This document shows, in pieces, positions 19,731 through 28,989 of a stretch of DNA of 64,000 bases (the stretch's first letter is position 1; each line of letters begins with the position of its first letter). Below the pieces are notes generated by a model. That model was not told the origin of the DNA. It made no database searches and worked only from the letters and a program-made list of their open reading frames with translations. A program made the position numbers and the translations under genes. The stretch comes from Mesorhizobium sp. SARCC-RB16n (GTDB lineage Bacteria > Pseudomonadota > Alphaproteobacteria > Rhizobiales > Rhizobiaceae): NCBI RefSeq assembly GCF_008520305.1, contig NZ_ML703260.1, forward strand, positions 1 to 64,000, given 5' to 3'.

Positions 19731-19777
19731 CCAGTTCCGGACGGGAAGCTGCTTCACATTTTCCTGGAATTGCTCCT
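19731..19777. repeat. Fragment of palindromic intergenic repeat, family E
   Basis: The sequence AGTTCCGGACGGGAAGC...TTTTCCTGGAATTGCTC is a short copy of the element seen more completely at 22163-22259. It lies between the convergent GNAT and oxygenase genes and could form a hairpin that ends both transcripts. Confidence 0.55.
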
Positions 19778-19783
19778 GAGCCA

Positions 19784-20358
19784 TCACGCGCCGCGATACC
19801 AGGAGACGATGGTGAACCGCTCGCCGCGCGTCACCGGGGTGACTTCGTGCGTCGTTTCCGAACGGAATGCCACAAGGGAGCCCGGCAATGCCGGCATGGC
19901 GATGCGCAGGTCCGGACCGCTATAGTGTCCGTGCAGGACCAGCGAGCCGCCGGCGTAGCTTGTGGGCGAAGGATCGTCACATCGAGCGTTGAGAAAGATC
20001 ACCGCCGAGACTTTTCGGAAGCGCGACTCGTCGTGAATGAGCGGCGTGTTACCGTCCTGGTGCGGCACGAAGAAATCCCCCTCCCGGTAGTGCAGGAATT
20101 GGGGTTTCTCGGTACAGCCGAGCGCAAGTCCAAAATGTCGCTCCAAGGCCACTTTCTGGCCTGTAAACAGCACATTCACCCGCGCTTCGGTGGCCGGCGA
20201 GATTTCGGCGCGCCTGGTCTTGCGCACCTCCGGCCATGCGGGCTTCTGCTCAGGGGCCCCCATCAGGCCGGCCGGCCGCGGCTCGCCCGAATTTCAGCGC
20301 ACAGGGCGCCGCACGCCGCTTCGTCGAGCACGCCAGGGATTTCGATATGGTCGATCAT
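19784..20358 (-). pseudogene. Frameshifted 2OG-Fe(II) oxygenase (prolyl-4-hydroxylase-like)
   Basis: The 159-residue ORF from 20263 holds the catalytic double-stranded beta-helix core: the HxD iron motif in FVPHQDGNTP, the distal His in TTHEVTP and the 2-oxoglutarate Arg in RGERFTI. The first 31 residues (MIDHIEIPGVLDEAACGALC..., starting at 20358) lie in another frame, ending at a TGA that overlaps the next ATG (TGATG, 20261-20265). Immediately before it is GGCCGGCCGGCC. Adding one GGCC unit joins both frames into RASRGRPAGLMGAPEQK without a stop. The locus is therefore a broken gene, a slippage switch, an assembly error, or two translationally coupled ORFs. Its neighbours are DUF6916 upstream and the tail-collar operon, facing it. 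Confidence 0.75.
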
Positions 20359-20416
20359 GTGTCGAGCCGCCACCGCCCTGATGGTCCGATCGTCGCTCTG
20401 ACCGGATCGCCGAAAA

Positions 20417-20683
20417 TCAGTTGAACACCGCCTCGTAGACCCGTCCCGTCGCGTCGGCCGCCACCGGCACGATGAAGATGTCGTGGGTGCCGCTTTTGCC
20501 GGCAAGACTGTAGATCGCCTGTGGCAGCGCCGCATCGCCCGGGCCCCTGAACAACAGAGAGAATCCGCCGCCGGGGCGCGGGCTGGCGGGGATCGGCCTG
20601 ATATCGGTCAACTCAAGCGCAATCGACCTCTCGCCGAGCGTGATGGAGAAGGTCGTGCCCTGTTCGAAATCCGTGATCTTCAT
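20417..20683 (-). CDS. DUF6916 family protein
   Basis: An 88-residue protein of unknown function. The recognisable family pattern is an N-terminal LELTDIRPIP, a central GGGFSLLFRGPGDAALPQAIY, then DIFIVPVAAD and the terminal YEAVFN. The composition suggests a small all-beta fold with no signal peptide. I recall this family occurring beside tail-collar (MdpB-like) proteins in other bacteria. The pairing here, on the opposite strand and next to the oxygenase, fits that. A structural or accessory role in the same assembly is inference only. Confidence 0.7.
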   Translation of the reverse strand: MKITDFEQGTTFSITLGERSIALELTDIRPIPASPRPGGGFSLLFRGPGDAALPQAIYSLAGKSGTHDIFIVPVAADATGRVYEAVFN

Positions 20684-20995
20684 ACCATGCGCCTCGATCC
20701 GCCTGCCGCGACGGGCAATGTCGCCGCTTCACGGCTGACTGTCCATAGCGGCAAGCCGCCCTCGCGGCATGGCGCGGTACAAAGTTCGGCGTAAATCCGC
20801 ATTGTGGCGCCGTGCATGCTTTTGTGGAGGCGGGGAACATTGTAGAGCCTTTACTTCGATTTGCGCACGATCTCTTGCCAACCCCTTGCCCAACCCCTTG
20901 CCCAACCGAAGATCAGCGCAGAAAAACAGATCCCGGCGGGATCGCGTGTAAAGCGGACCGGTGCAACCGGGTCGCGGGAGAAGAGGAACCGGACG
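20684..20995. other. Intergenic region between DUF6916 and SapC genes, with a short tandem repeat
   Basis: 312 bases without a convincing gene. It must contain divergent promoters for the DUF6916/oxygenase pair and for sapC. From about 20878 to 20908 the 12-base unit CAACCCCTTGCC is repeated about two and a half times. AGAGGAAC precedes the sapC start. Confidence 0.5.
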
Positions 20996-21799
20996 ATGGC
21001 CGACAGCGGTGTGAAGAAGGAAACGGTGCCGGCGGGCGAATCCATGCCGCTGTTCTATACGAGGCCCGAGGCGCTCAATCCGACCCGGCACGGCTCGCTG
21101 GGTCTCGCCGCGCGCAGCGACTTCTCCTTCGCACGCTCGGCGCACGCCATTCCGGTGGTGGCGTCGGAAATGCCGGCGGCGATGCGCTCCTACCCGATCG
21201 TCTTCATCGGCCCCGCCAAGGCGCCTGTCATCATCACCGGCGTGCGCCAGGACGAGAACCTGTTCGTCGATGCCGACGGCAAATGGAACGCGCCGCACTA
21301 CGTTCCGGCCTATGTCCGCCGCTATCCTTTCATCCTGGCCGAGGACCCGACCTCGGCCGGCCGGCTGACGCTGTGCGCCGACCGGGCGAGCGAGCGCGTG
21401 GTCGACCAACTGCTGGCGCCGTCCCGCGACGACAAGGTGCTGCCGTTCTTCAGCGGCAACGAACCGACCGAGGCGACCAAGCAGGCGCTCGCCTTCTGCA
21501 ACCAGTTCCAGATCGACTTCAGGGCCACCCGCGAGATGGTCGACAAGATCGACGCGCACGGCCTGTTTTCGCCGCGCCAGAGCACGGTGACGCTGGAAGG
21601 CGGCGAAGTGCTCAACCTCACCGATTTCCAGGTGGTCGACGAGGCGGCCTTCAACAAATTGAGCGACGAGGCCTTCCTCGACCTCAGAAAGTCCGGCGCG
21701 CTCGGCCTGCTCTATTGCCACCTCGCCTCGACCAATAGCTGGACCTCGCTGGTGCACCAGGCGTCGGTGCGCAAGGCGGAGCGGGCGAAGGGCGCCTGA
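20996..21799 (+). CDS. SapC family protein
   Basis: 267 residues that read as a SapC-family protein. Features are an N-terminal PLFYTRPEALNPTRHG, SFARSAHAIPVVASEM, a YPIVFIG strand, the WNAPHYVPAYVRRYPFILAED block typical of the family, and a C-terminal LRKSGALGLLYCHLAS. SapC proteins are named after S-layer/peptide-transport loci, but their biochemical role is unknown. They often sit with outer-surface and oxygenase genes, as here. The start was placed at 20996 after AGAGGAAC; the upstream frame is low-complexity. It follows the adhesin/tail-collar region. Confidence 0.82.
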   Translation: MADSGVKKETVPAGESMPLFYTRPEALNPTRHGSLGLAARSDFSFARSAHAIPVVASEMPAAMRSYPIVFIGPAKAPVIITGVRQDENLFVDADGKWNAPHYVPAYVRRYPFILAEDPTSAGRLTLCADRASERVVDQLLAPSRDDKVLPFFSGNEPTEATKQALAFCNQFQIDFRATREMVDKIDAHGLFSPRQSTVTLEGGEVLNLTDFQVVDEAAFNKLSDEAFLDLRKSGALGLLYCHLASTNSWTSLVHQASVRKAERAKGA

Positions 21800-21922
21800 A
21801 GGCAAAAAAAGCGCGCCGCATCGCGGTTTTGGATGAATTGCTCGACCTGCCGAGGGTCGAGACATTGGGATGGAACATTTCAGGCGCTGTCCGGTTGCTT
21901 CCTCTAACGCGGAGGAATGGCC

Positions 21923-22123
21923 ATGGTGATCAGCCAGGAAGAACGTGTCGCGCATATCAGGAAGCGGGCTCGCGAACTCTGGGAACGGGAAGGTCTGATG
22001 CCCGACCGTGAGAAGGCCTGCTGGGACAAGGCGGTCGAGGAGTTCGAGTCCGGTAAACTGACCGCCGGACGAAAGCAGGCTGGCGCGGATGCCGCTGGCG
22101 ACTCCGCTGGTGCCGAACACTAA
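21923..22123 (+). CDS. Small DUF2934 domain protein
   Basis: 66 residues with the DUF2934 core RVAHIRKRARELWEREG, then WDKAVEEF, a charged helical motif of unknown function. A disordered Ala/Gly-rich tail follows. The start is decided by the ribosome binding site: GGAGG at 21911-21915 is 7 bases from the ATG at 21923 but only 1 base from the ATG at 21917. Confidence 0.72.
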   Translation: MVISQEERVAHIRKRARELWEREGLMPDREKACWDKAVEEFESGKLTAGRKQAGADAAGDSAGAEH

Positions 22124-22416
22124 CGCCCCCGCTGCGTCTCGTCACTTTACGGAATCCGCTATTTTAGAGCGGTTGAGTGTCGACTGAACCGCTCCAACTC
22201 TTTGTTCTCACCACGATTCCGGACGGAAAACCGTTAGACACTTTTCCTGGAATTGCTTCAGGCAGCCGCCCGCCGGTCGTGCCGGCCTTGCCTGATCTGT
22301 CGGTTGATGGATGGCTAACGAGGCCCGGCGTTCCTCCTGAAATTTTATGTGATTCCCGGGAGATGTCGGGCTGGGTGTCGGCCGCAGCATCCAGGCTGAC
22401 GTCCGCCACAAAACGA
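22124..22416. repeat. Intergenic region with family E palindromic repeat
   Basis: No gene is seen here. The hairpin GAGCGGTT (22167-22174)...AACCGCTC (22187-22194) is followed by ATTCCGGACGGAAAACCG...TTTTCCTGGAAT (about 22211-22253), which can fold through GGAAAA/TTTTCC. Parts recur at 19731-19777 and near 44577. The remainder up to the tRNA terminator is unassigned. Confidence 0.6.
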
Positions 22417-22442
22417 AAAAGCCGCGGCGGACCGCGGCTTTT
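22417..22442 (-). terminator. Rho-independent terminator after tRNA-Gly
   Basis: A perfect 11-bp inverted repeat, AAAAGCCGCGG...CCGCGGCTTTT, with a 4-base loop. Read on the minus strand it ends in a T run and lies 27 bases after the tRNA 3' end. It could also act on the plus strand. Confidence 0.85.
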
Positions 22443-22468
22443 CGATGCTTGATTCCCCTGGAGGAAAC

Positions 22469-22543
22469 TGGAGCGGGTGAAGCGATTCGAACGCTCGACC
22501 CCAACCTTGGCAAGGTTGTGCTCTACCCCTGAGCTACACCCGC
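22469..22543 (-). tRNA. tRNA-Gly (GCC anticodon)
   Basis: 75 nt including an encoded CCA. The acceptor stem GCGGGTG pairs with CACCCGC. A D-arm AGCTCAGGGGTAGAGC, an anticodon arm CAACCTTGCCAAGGTTG with GCC, and a T-arm containing GTTCGAATC are all present. Confidence 0.95.
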
Positions 22544-22754
22544 TCACACGGCGTCTTGGCCGCAAGCCGGGCCTATATGGCTGAAGAGCGCGGCGATTGC
22601 AACAGGGAAATAGCAGGCTTTTTGCAACCTCCCGAGCGATGCCGGCAAACCGCCCGCGACGCGCGGATTTCATCGCTCCTTGCGCGACGGTCTTGTGTCG
22701 CCCGCCTCATTGGCCGTAAACGGCAAGGCCAAGAAACGGACGAGAAGAAGATCA

Positions 22755-23252
22755 ATGCCGAAGACCGAAGCTGAACTGATGGCCTTTCTTGCCGAACTGG
22801 GCATCGCCGTTTCGACGATACGCCATCCGCCGCTCCATACGGTTGCCGATTCGCAGGCGCTGCGCGGCGAAATCGCCGGCGGGCACACCAAGAACCTGTT
22901 CCTGAAGGACAAGAAGGACAATTTCTTCCTGGTTACCGTCGGCGAGGACGCGGTCGTCGATCTCAAGCAGATCCACCAGTTGATCGGCGCCGCCAGCCGG
23001 GTTTCCTTCGGCAAGCCGGAGATGCTGATGGAGCTTTTGGGCGTCACGCCGGGCGCGGTTACCGTTTTCGGCGTCATCAACGACAGGGAAAACAGGGTCA
23101 AGCTGGTGCTCGACAAGGATTTGATGGCGCATTCCGTCATCAACGCGCATCCGCTGACCAATGAAGCGACGACGTCGATCGCTGCGGCCGACCTCATCAG
23201 ATTCGTCGAGGCAACCGGGCATGATGCTGCTATCTTGAAAGTCTCGGCGTGA
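22755..23252 (+). CDS. YbaK/EbsC-type prolyl-tRNA deacylase (PrdX-like)
   Basis: 165 residues of the YbaK/ProX editing-domain family, which hydrolyses mischarged aminoacyl-tRNA (typically Ala-tRNA-Pro) in trans. Visible features are an N-terminal helix LMAFLAELGI, TIRHPPLHTVADSQALRG, the family motif GGHTKNLFLKDKK with the catalytic-site Lys, FLVTV, RVSFGKPEMLMELLGVTPGAVTVFG, and LVLDKDLMAH. The start is the ATG at 22755; the upstream codons overlap the tRNA promoter region. It is followed by the thioredoxin-like gene 81 bases later. Confidence 0.88.
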   Translation: MPKTEAELMAFLAELGIAVSTIRHPPLHTVADSQALRGEIAGGHTKNLFLKDKKDNFFLVTVGEDAVVDLKQIHQLIGAASRVSFGKPEMLMELLGVTPGAVTVFGVINDRENRVKLVLDKDLMAHSVINAHPLTNEATTSIAAADLIRFVEATGHDAAILKVSA

Positions 23253-23333
23253 TCGCCACATGGATGGCGAAACCGATTTCCAAAGACATTGCGCCGAGCC
23301 GCGGGCCGGCGGCGCGACCGAAAGGGTGACGAG

Positions 23334-24338
23334 ATGAGCGACAACAATCCGTTTGGCGGATCATTCGGAAATAATGGCGGCCAGTATGCCACCACGGTGC
23401 AGTATGGCGGAACGGAGGCGGCGCCGGCGAAGACCGCGCTCGGCAACGCGCCCGCCGGCCCCGCCGGCGACGTCATCAAGGACACGACGACCGCGGCCTT
23501 CGCCGCCGACGTCATCCAGGAATCGCGCCGCCAGCCGGTGCTGGTCGATTTCTGGGCGCCGTGGTGCGGACCTTGCAAGCAGCTCACCCCGCAGCTGGAA
23601 AAGGCGGTCAAGGCCGCCGGCGGCAGGGTCAAGCTGGTCAAGATGAACATCGACGACCATCCCTCGATCGCCGGCCAGCTCGGCATCCAGTCGATTCCCG
23701 CCGTCATTGCCTTCAAGGACGGCCAGCCGGTCGACGGCTTCATGGGCGCCATTCCCGAGAGCCAGATCAACGAGTTCATCACCAAGGTCGGCGGCAAGGG
23801 CAATGGCGTGCCGCCGGTGGCCGAGGCCCTGGCGGCGGCAACCGAAGCCCGCGATGCCGGCGATATGCAGGCCGCCGCCGACATCTATGACGCCATCCTG
23901 GCGCAGGCGCCGGAGACGGTCGAGGCGATTGGCGGGCTGGGCGACCTGTTGTTCGAGGCCGGCGACACCGAGGGTGCCGAGGCGCTGCTCGCCACAGCGC
24001 CGGAGGCCAAGAAGGACGCTCCGCCGCTGGCTGCCCTGCGTGCCAAGATCGCGCTGGCCGCGCAGGCGGCGGCGCTGGGCAATCCGGCCGAGTTCGAGCA
24101 GCGGCTTGCGGAAAACCCCAGGGATCATCAGGCGCGTTTCGATCTGGCCATGATCCAGAACGCCAAGGGCGATCGCACGGCAGCCGCGGACAATCTGCTG
24201 GCCATCATCAAGGCCGACCGGAGCTGGAACGAGGATGGCGCCAGGGCGCAGTTGCTGCAGTTCTTCGAGGCCTGGGGCATGACCGACGAGGCGACGCTTG
24301 CCGCGCGCCGCAAATTGTCGGCGTTGCTGTTTTCCTGA
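23334..24338 (+). CDS. Thioredoxin-domain co-chaperone (YbbN/CnoX-like)
   Basis: 334 residues. The N-terminal 60 residues are disordered. A thioredoxin domain follows at about 60-165, with the active site WCGPCK (Cys78 and Cys81) and the cis-Pro segment SIPAVIAF. The C-terminal 165 residues are Ala-rich TPR-like helices (EARDAGDMQAAADIYDAIL and so on). This is the arrangement of YbbN/CnoX, a holdase that links redox stress to chaperones. Unlike the SXXC variants found in some members, both cysteines are kept. GTGACGAG precedes the start. Confidence 0.88.
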   Translation: MSDNNPFGGSFGNNGGQYATTVQYGGTEAAPAKTALGNAPAGPAGDVIKDTTTAAFAADVIQESRRQPVLVDFWAPWCGPCKQLTPQLEKAVKAAGGRVKLVKMNIDDHPSIAGQLGIQSIPAVIAFKDGQPVDGFMGAIPESQINEFITKVGGKGNGVPPVAEALAAATEARDAGDMQAAADIYDAILAQAPETVEAIGGLGDLLFEAGDTEGAEALLATAPEAKKDAPPLAALRAKIALAAQAAALGNPAEFEQRLAENPRDHQARFDLAMIQNAKGDRTAAADNLLAIIKADRSWNEDGARAQLLQFFEAWGMTDEATLAARRKLSALLFS

Positions 24339-24438
24339 GCCGGTTATCGGTTGTTTTGTCGCACGGGCTTGTGGCGTCGGGCCAGAGCGCCAGATAGGAC
24401 AAGGCACGCTTCGCGATGGAAGCGATCGGAGGAATGAG

Positions 24439-25110
24439 GTGCAAGCGGGAAACGCGCATTACCGGCTCGCCAAGGATCTGCCGTCGACGATCCCGATCTT
24501 TCCGCTCGAGGGCGCGCTGCTGCTGCCGGGCGGCCGCATGCCGCTCAACATCTTCGAGCCGCGCTATCTGCAGATGGTGGACGAGGCGGTCGCCCGCTCG
24601 CGTCTCATCGGCGTCATCCAGCCCAGTCTCGACGGCGCGCTACGCGAGGATGACGAGCCGGAGCTTTGCAATGTCGGCTGCATCGGTCGCATCATCGCCT
24701 TTTCAGAGACCGGCGACGGCCGCTACCTGATTTCGCTGCAAGGCGTGTGCCGGTTCCGCGTCGCCCACGAGCTGACGGTCAAGACACCGTTCCGCCAGTG
24801 CAAGCCGGCGCCGTTCCTTGCCGATCTCGGCGAGGATCAGGCGGCTGATGAAATCGACCGGCCGGCGTTGCTGCGGGCCTTTCGCGCCTATCTGCAGGCC
24901 AATGATCTGGAAGCCGACTGGGAAAGCGTCAGCCGGGCCGAAAACGCCATGCTGGTCAACGCGCTGTCGATGATGGCGCCCTACGGACCGGCCGAGAAGC
25001 AGGCATTGCTGGAAGCCGCGGACCTGAAGACGCGGGCCGAGACGCTGATCGCCATCACCGAAATGACGCTGGCGCGCGAGAATGAGGATTTTGGCTCGAG
25101 CCTGCAGTAA
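24439..25110 (+). CDS. Lon-substrate-binding (LON N-terminal) domain protein
   Basis: 223 residues comprising a stand-alone LON N-terminal domain: PIFPLEGALLLPGGRMPLNIFEPRY, VGCIGRIIAFSETGDGRYLISLQGVCRFR, then a helical part ending AETLIAITEM. It has no ATPase or protease domain. The function of such solo domains is not established. The start was taken as GTG 24439 because GGAGG (24428-24432) is 6 bases upstream. It forms a likely operon with the flanking thioredoxin and Trm112 genes. Confidence 0.85.
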   Translation: MQAGNAHYRLAKDLPSTIPIFPLEGALLLPGGRMPLNIFEPRYLQMVDEAVARSRLIGVIQPSLDGALREDDEPELCNVGCIGRIIAFSETGDGRYLISLQGVCRFRVAHELTVKTPFRQCKPAPFLADLGEDQAADEIDRPALLRAFRAYLQANDLEADWESVSRAENAMLVNALSMMAPYGPAEKQALLEAADLKTRAETLIAITEMTLARENEDFGSSLQ

Positions 25111-25145
25111 AATGAACGGAGGCTTGAAGCTGGAAAGAGAATGCG

Positions 25146-25397
25146 ATGGCGGATGGGCGTGACGGAAAGAAAACCAGCGTCGACCCGAAGCTGCTGGAAC
25201 TCTTGGCCTGCCCGCTGACCAAGGGCCCGCTGGCCTGGGACCCTGAGCGTGGCGAGCTGGTCTCGCGGGTCGCCAAGCTCGCTTATCCCGTGCGCGACGG
25301 CATCCCGATCATGCTGCCCTCGGAGGCGCGGACCATCTCGGCCGAGGATGTGCTGTCGCCGCCACGGCTGGGCGGGCCGAGCAGTTCAGTGTCATAG
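25146..25397 (+). CDS. Trm112-like (UPF0434) protein
   Basis: 83 residues, slightly longer than the usual 60-70 because of an N-terminal DGRDGKK and a C-terminal tail. The core has the family pattern [18 protein letters not shown]...[16 protein letters not shown], including the ACPLTK motif of Trm112-type zinc-ribbon relatives. The usual second Cys pair is not visible. Family members can partner methyltransferases; the role here is unknown. Confidence 0.88.
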   Translation: MADGRDGKKTSVDPKLLELLACPLTKGPLAWDPERGELVSRVAKLAYPVRDGIPIMLPSEARTISAEDVLSPPRLGGPSSSVS

Positions 25398-25443
25398 ATA
25401 GTCATTTGCCGAGTGTGATCGGACGTTAAGTTGACGCTCTACG

Positions 25444-25604
25444 GCGCCCCCCTCTGTCCTGCCGGACATCTCCCCCACGAGGGGGGAGATTAGTAGCTTC
25501 GGCGCCGGCCCTTCTTCTTGCAACGTTGAAAATTGGCGAAGGCGATCGCGATAGCCGATCTCCCCCCTCGTGGGGGAGATGCCCAGCAGGGCAGAGGGGG
25601 GCGC
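25444..25604. repeat. Inverted intergenic repeat, family A (RIME-like), copy 1
   Basis: The ends are inverted: GCGCCCCCCTCTGTCCTGCC at left and GGGCAGAGGGGGGCGC at right, each followed inward by an ATCTCCCCC/GGGGGAGAT hairpin. The centre is unique. A second copy lies at 40049-40208. The structure resembles the mosaic intergenic elements described for rhizobia; it is non-coding. Confidence 0.75.
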
Positions 25605-25644
25605 TGTCCCGCCAGCGTTTGATGATGAGGAGCCCGGTCCGCCC

Positions 25645-28600
25645 CTACTGAAAATTGCGCCCTTTGGGCATGACCCTTTCCGCCTCTTCCGACAGCATCG
25701 CGAGATCCTGTCCGACTTTCCGTATTGCGGGTTGGCTGGAGCGATCCGGGTCGTTTGCCTTGCCGGAGCGGTCCGAAGCGACCGGCGGTGCCTCTCCACT
25801 GACCTTTTCCAGCAGTACGGTCAGCCAGGGCGTCAGATCCTCGATCTTCTCGGCGATGATATGGACGACACCTGATTCCGACTGCAGTTTCCCGCTGACC
25901 TTCACAAACCGGGCACCCATGACGATGGGCCGGAAGCGGGTGAAGGTCCTTTCCCAGAAGATGACGTTGGCGACGGCCTTGTCGTCTTCCAGCGTGAGAA
26001 AGATCGCGTTGCCCTTGCCGGGGCGCTGGCGCACCAGCACCAGACCGGCAACGGAGACCCGCCTTCCGTCGCGAACGGATGGCAGGCTGGCATTGGGGGT
26101 AACGCCGGCGCGCTCGAGCCGCTCGCGCAGGAAGGCGACCGGATGCGCCTTCAGCGACAGGCCGAGCGAACGGTAGTCGTGGATGACATGCTCGCCGAGC
26201 GGCATTTTCGGCAGCTTCGTCTCGGGCTCCAGCTCGCGCAGGTTGAGCGCCGGCTGGTCGAACAGCGGCAGCTTTTCGGCGGCACTCTTGCCGTCGAGCG
26301 CGCGGACCTCCCAAAGTGCTGCGCGGCGATCGAGGCCGATGGACCGAAAGGCGTCGGCCTGCGCCAGCTTCTCGATTTCATCGACATCGAGGCCGGAGCG
26401 CAGCCAGACATCCCGGACGGTCGAGTAGCCGGCGCAGCGCCGCTCGACGAAAGCCTCCATGCGTTCCTTGGAAAGACCCTTGATCTGCCTGAAGCCGAGC
26501 CGCAGCGCATGGCTCGTCTCGATGACATCACGCATATCGGCATGGCGTGGCAGGATGCGGGCCGGATCGAAAGGCGCTTTTTCCAGGGTGCAGTCCCAGA
26601 CGGAGAAATTGACGTCGACCTCGCGGATGTCGACGCCATGGTCGCGGGCGTCGCGCACCAATTGCGCCGGCTGGTAAAAACCCATCGGCTGCGAATTCAG
26701 GATCGCGGCGCAGAACACGTCGGGATAGAAGGTCTTGAACCAGCAGGAGGCATAGACGAGCAGCGCGAAGGAAGCGGCGTGGCTTTCGGGAAAGCCATAT
26801 TCGCCAAAACCCTCGATCTGCTTGAAGCAACGCTCGGCGAAGTCCTTTTCGTAGCCTCTGCCTGTCATGCCGTCGATCATGCGCTGGCGGTAATTGCCTA
26901 TGGTGCCGGTGCGTTTGAAGGTGGCCATGGCGCGGCGCAGTTCATCAGCCTCGCCCGGCCTGAAGCCGCCGGCAACGATGGCGATCTTCATCGCCTGCTC
27001 CTGGAACAGCGGCACGCCCAGCGTCTTGCCGAGGATTTTTTCCAGCTCCGGCTTGGGATATTCGGCTTTTTCCTTGCCTTGCCGGCGGCGCAGATAGGGA
27101 TGCACCATGTCGCCCTGGATCGGGCCCGGCCGCACGATCGCCACCTCGATGACGAGGTCGTAGAAGCAGCGAGGCTCGAGCCTTGGCAGCATCGACATCT
27201 GTGCGCGCGATTCGATCTGGAAGACGCCGAGCGTATCGGCGCGGCAGATCATGTCGTAGACACGGGAATCCTCCTTGGCGATCGTATCCAGGGTCAATGG
27301 CCTGCCATAGCCGTCTCTCACGCCGTAGTGGGTTTCGAGCAAGGTGAAAGCACGCTGGAGGCAGGTCAGCATGCCGAGCGCCAGGATATCCACCTTGAGG
27401 ATTTTCACCGCGTCGAGATCGTCCTTGTCCCATTCGACCATCTTGCGCTCGTCCATCGCCGTCTTGACGATGGGCACGATTTCGTCGAGCCGGTCCCTGG
27501 TGATGACGAAGCCTCCGACATGCTGGGAGAGATGGCGGGGAAAGCCCATGATCTCGTTGGCCCGCTCCATCACATGCCGCGATATGGGATCGCTGCGATC
27601 GAGGCCGCCGGCCCTGGCTTCCTTCTCGCCGAGCTCCGAGGTCGACCAGCCCCAGATCGAGCCGGAAAGCGACGCCCGGACATCCTCCGACAGGCCCATC
27701 GCCTTCGACACTTCGCGCAGCGCCGAGCGGCCGCGATAGCTGATGACGGCGGCGGCCAGCGCCGTGCGCTTGGAGCTGTATTTCGTATAGATGTACTGCA
27801 TCACCTCTTCGCGCCGCTCATGCTCGAAATCGACATCGATATCGGGCGGCTCGTTGCGTTCCTCTGAGATGAAACGCTCGAAGAGCGTGTCGATCTTGTC
27901 CGGTCCCACCTCGGTGATGCCGATGCAGAAGCAGATGATCGAATTGGCGGCGGACCCGCGGCCCTGGCAGAGAATGCCTTCGCCGCGCGCGAATTTGATG
28001 ATGTCATGGACGGTCAGGAAATAGCGGGCGTAATTCAGCCGCTCGATCAGGGCGAGCTCTTCCTGAATGCGTTTTATGACGCTGGCGGGGACGCCGCCCG
28101 GGAAGCGCCGGGCCGCTCCCTCCCGGGCCAGCCGTTCCAGCTCCGCCTGCGGGCCGAGGCCTGATTCCGTCGGTTCGTCGGGATAATTGTACTGGAGGTC
28201 GCTGAGCGAGAAGGTCAGCTCTTCGCCGAAACGCAGCGTCTCCGCCAGCGCCTGCGGATGCCTGCGGAACAGGCGCGCCATTTCCAGCGGCGGCTTCAAA
28301 TGGCGTTCGGCATTGGCGGTCAGCTCCAGCCCCACTTCGGCGACCGGAACATTGAGGCGGATCGCGGTCAGCACGTCCTGCAGCGGGCGGCGTTCGGCCG
28401 TGTGGTAGAGCACATCGTTGGTTGCCATCAGCGGGATGCCGGCACTCTCTGCAAACGCAGCCGCCTGCTCGATCCGGAAGCGATCATGGCCGGCATAACA
28501 GGGCGACACGCCGAGCCGCAGGGTCCTGCCGAAGCGGTCCTTGAGTTGGCGGAGCAGAGCCAGACTGTCTTGCGCGCCCTGCGCCAGATCGGGCAGGACC

Positions 28601-28989
28601 GCCAGCGACATCCGGTCCCCCCATTCGAGCAGGTCGTCGCGCCGGAGCAGGGTGGCGCCCTTTTCGGTCTCGTCGCGCAGATTGGCCTGGGTGAGCATGC
28701 GGCACAGATGCCCCCAGCCCTTGCGGTCCCTGGGATAGGCGAGAATGTCAGGCGTGCCGTCGTCAAAAACCAGCCGGCAGCCGGGATGATAGGAAAGCTT
28801 TTCGACCTTGGCCTGCTGCCAGGCGCGCACCACGCCGGCCACGCTGTTGCGGTCGGCGAGCCCGATCGCGGAGAAGCCCATGAGCTTGGCCGCGACCACG
28901 AGCTCCTCCGGCTTGGAGGCGCCGCGCAGGAAGGAGAAATTCGACTGGATGCCGAACTCGGCATAGGGGATGACGGTCAGCGCGTTCAT
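25645..28989 (-). CDS. dnaE2: Error-prone DNA polymerase III alpha subunit, SOS mutasome
   Basis: 1,114 residues, the size of DnaE2/ImuC. The N-terminal PHP domain starts [21 protein letters not shown]. The polymerase core has [17 protein letters not shown] and the catalytic aspartates PDIDVDF near residue 385. A C-terminal OB fold ([14 protein letters not shown]...VIFWERTF) is present. The protein extends DNA across lesions together with ImuA and ImuB. The start is 28989, where ATGA overlaps the imuB stop, so the genes are translationally coupled; the frame is open further upstream inside imuB. Regulation comes from the LexA box ahead of imuA. Confidence 0.95.
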   Translation of the reverse strand: MNALTVIPYAEFGIQSNFSFLRGASKPEELVVAAKLMGFSAIGLADRNSVAGVVRAWQQAKVEKLSYHPGCRLVFDDGTPDILAYPRDRKGWGHLCRMLTQANLRDETEKGATLLRRDDLLEWGDRMSLAVLPDLAQGAQDSLALLRQLKDRFGRTLRLGVSPCYAGHDRFRIEQAAAFAESAGIPLMATNDVLYHTAERRPLQDVLTAIRLNVPVAEVGLELTANAERHLKPPLEMARLFRRHPQALAETLRFGEELTFSLSDLQYNYPDEPTESGLGPQAELERLAREGAARRFPGGVPASVIKRIQEELALIERLNYARYFLTVHDIIKFARGEGILCQGRGSAANSIICFCIGITEVGPDKIDTLFERFISEERNEPPDIDVDFEHERREEVMQYIYTKYSSKRTALAAAVISYRGRSALREVSKAMGLSEDVRASLSGSIWGWSTSELGEKEARAGGLDRSDPISRHVMERANEIMGFPRHLSQHVGGFVITRDRLDEIVPIVKTAMDERKMVEWDKDDLDAVKILKVDILALGMLTCLQRAFTLLETHYGVRDGYGRPLTLDTIAKEDSRVYDMICRADTLGVFQIESRAQMSMLPRLEPRCFYDLVIEVAIVRPGPIQGDMVHPYLRRRQGKEKAEYPKPELEKILGKTLGVPLFQEQAMKIAIVAGGFRPGEADELRRAMATFKRTGTIGNYRQRMIDGMTGRGYEKDFAERCFKQIEGFGEYGFPESHAASFALLVYASCWFKTFYPDVFCAAILNSQPMGFYQPAQLVRDARDHGVDIREVDVNFSVWDCTLEKAPFDPARILPRHADMRDVIETSHALRLGFRQIKGLSKERMEAFVERRCAGYSTVRDVWLRSGLDVDEIEKLAQADAFRSIGLDRRAALWEVRALDGKSAAEKLPLFDQPALNLRELEPETKLPKMPLGEHVIHDYRSLGLSLKAHPVAFLRERLERAGVTPNASLPSVRDGRRVSVAGLVLVRQRPGKGNAIFLTLEDDKAVANVIFWERTFTRFRPIVMGARFVKVSGKLQSESGVVHIIAEKIEDLTPWLTVLLEKVSGEAPPVASDRSGKANDPDRSSQPAIRKVGQDLAMLSEEAERVMPKGRNFQ

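Noticed and set aside
22177-22452. 91-codon ORF on the plus strand before tRNA-Gly
   Set aside because: It spans the family E repeat and the tRNA terminator and shows no family similarity.
25570-25875. ORFs across the family A repeat and the 3' end of dnaE2
   Set aside because: They cover repeat sequence and the antisense strand of a certain gene.
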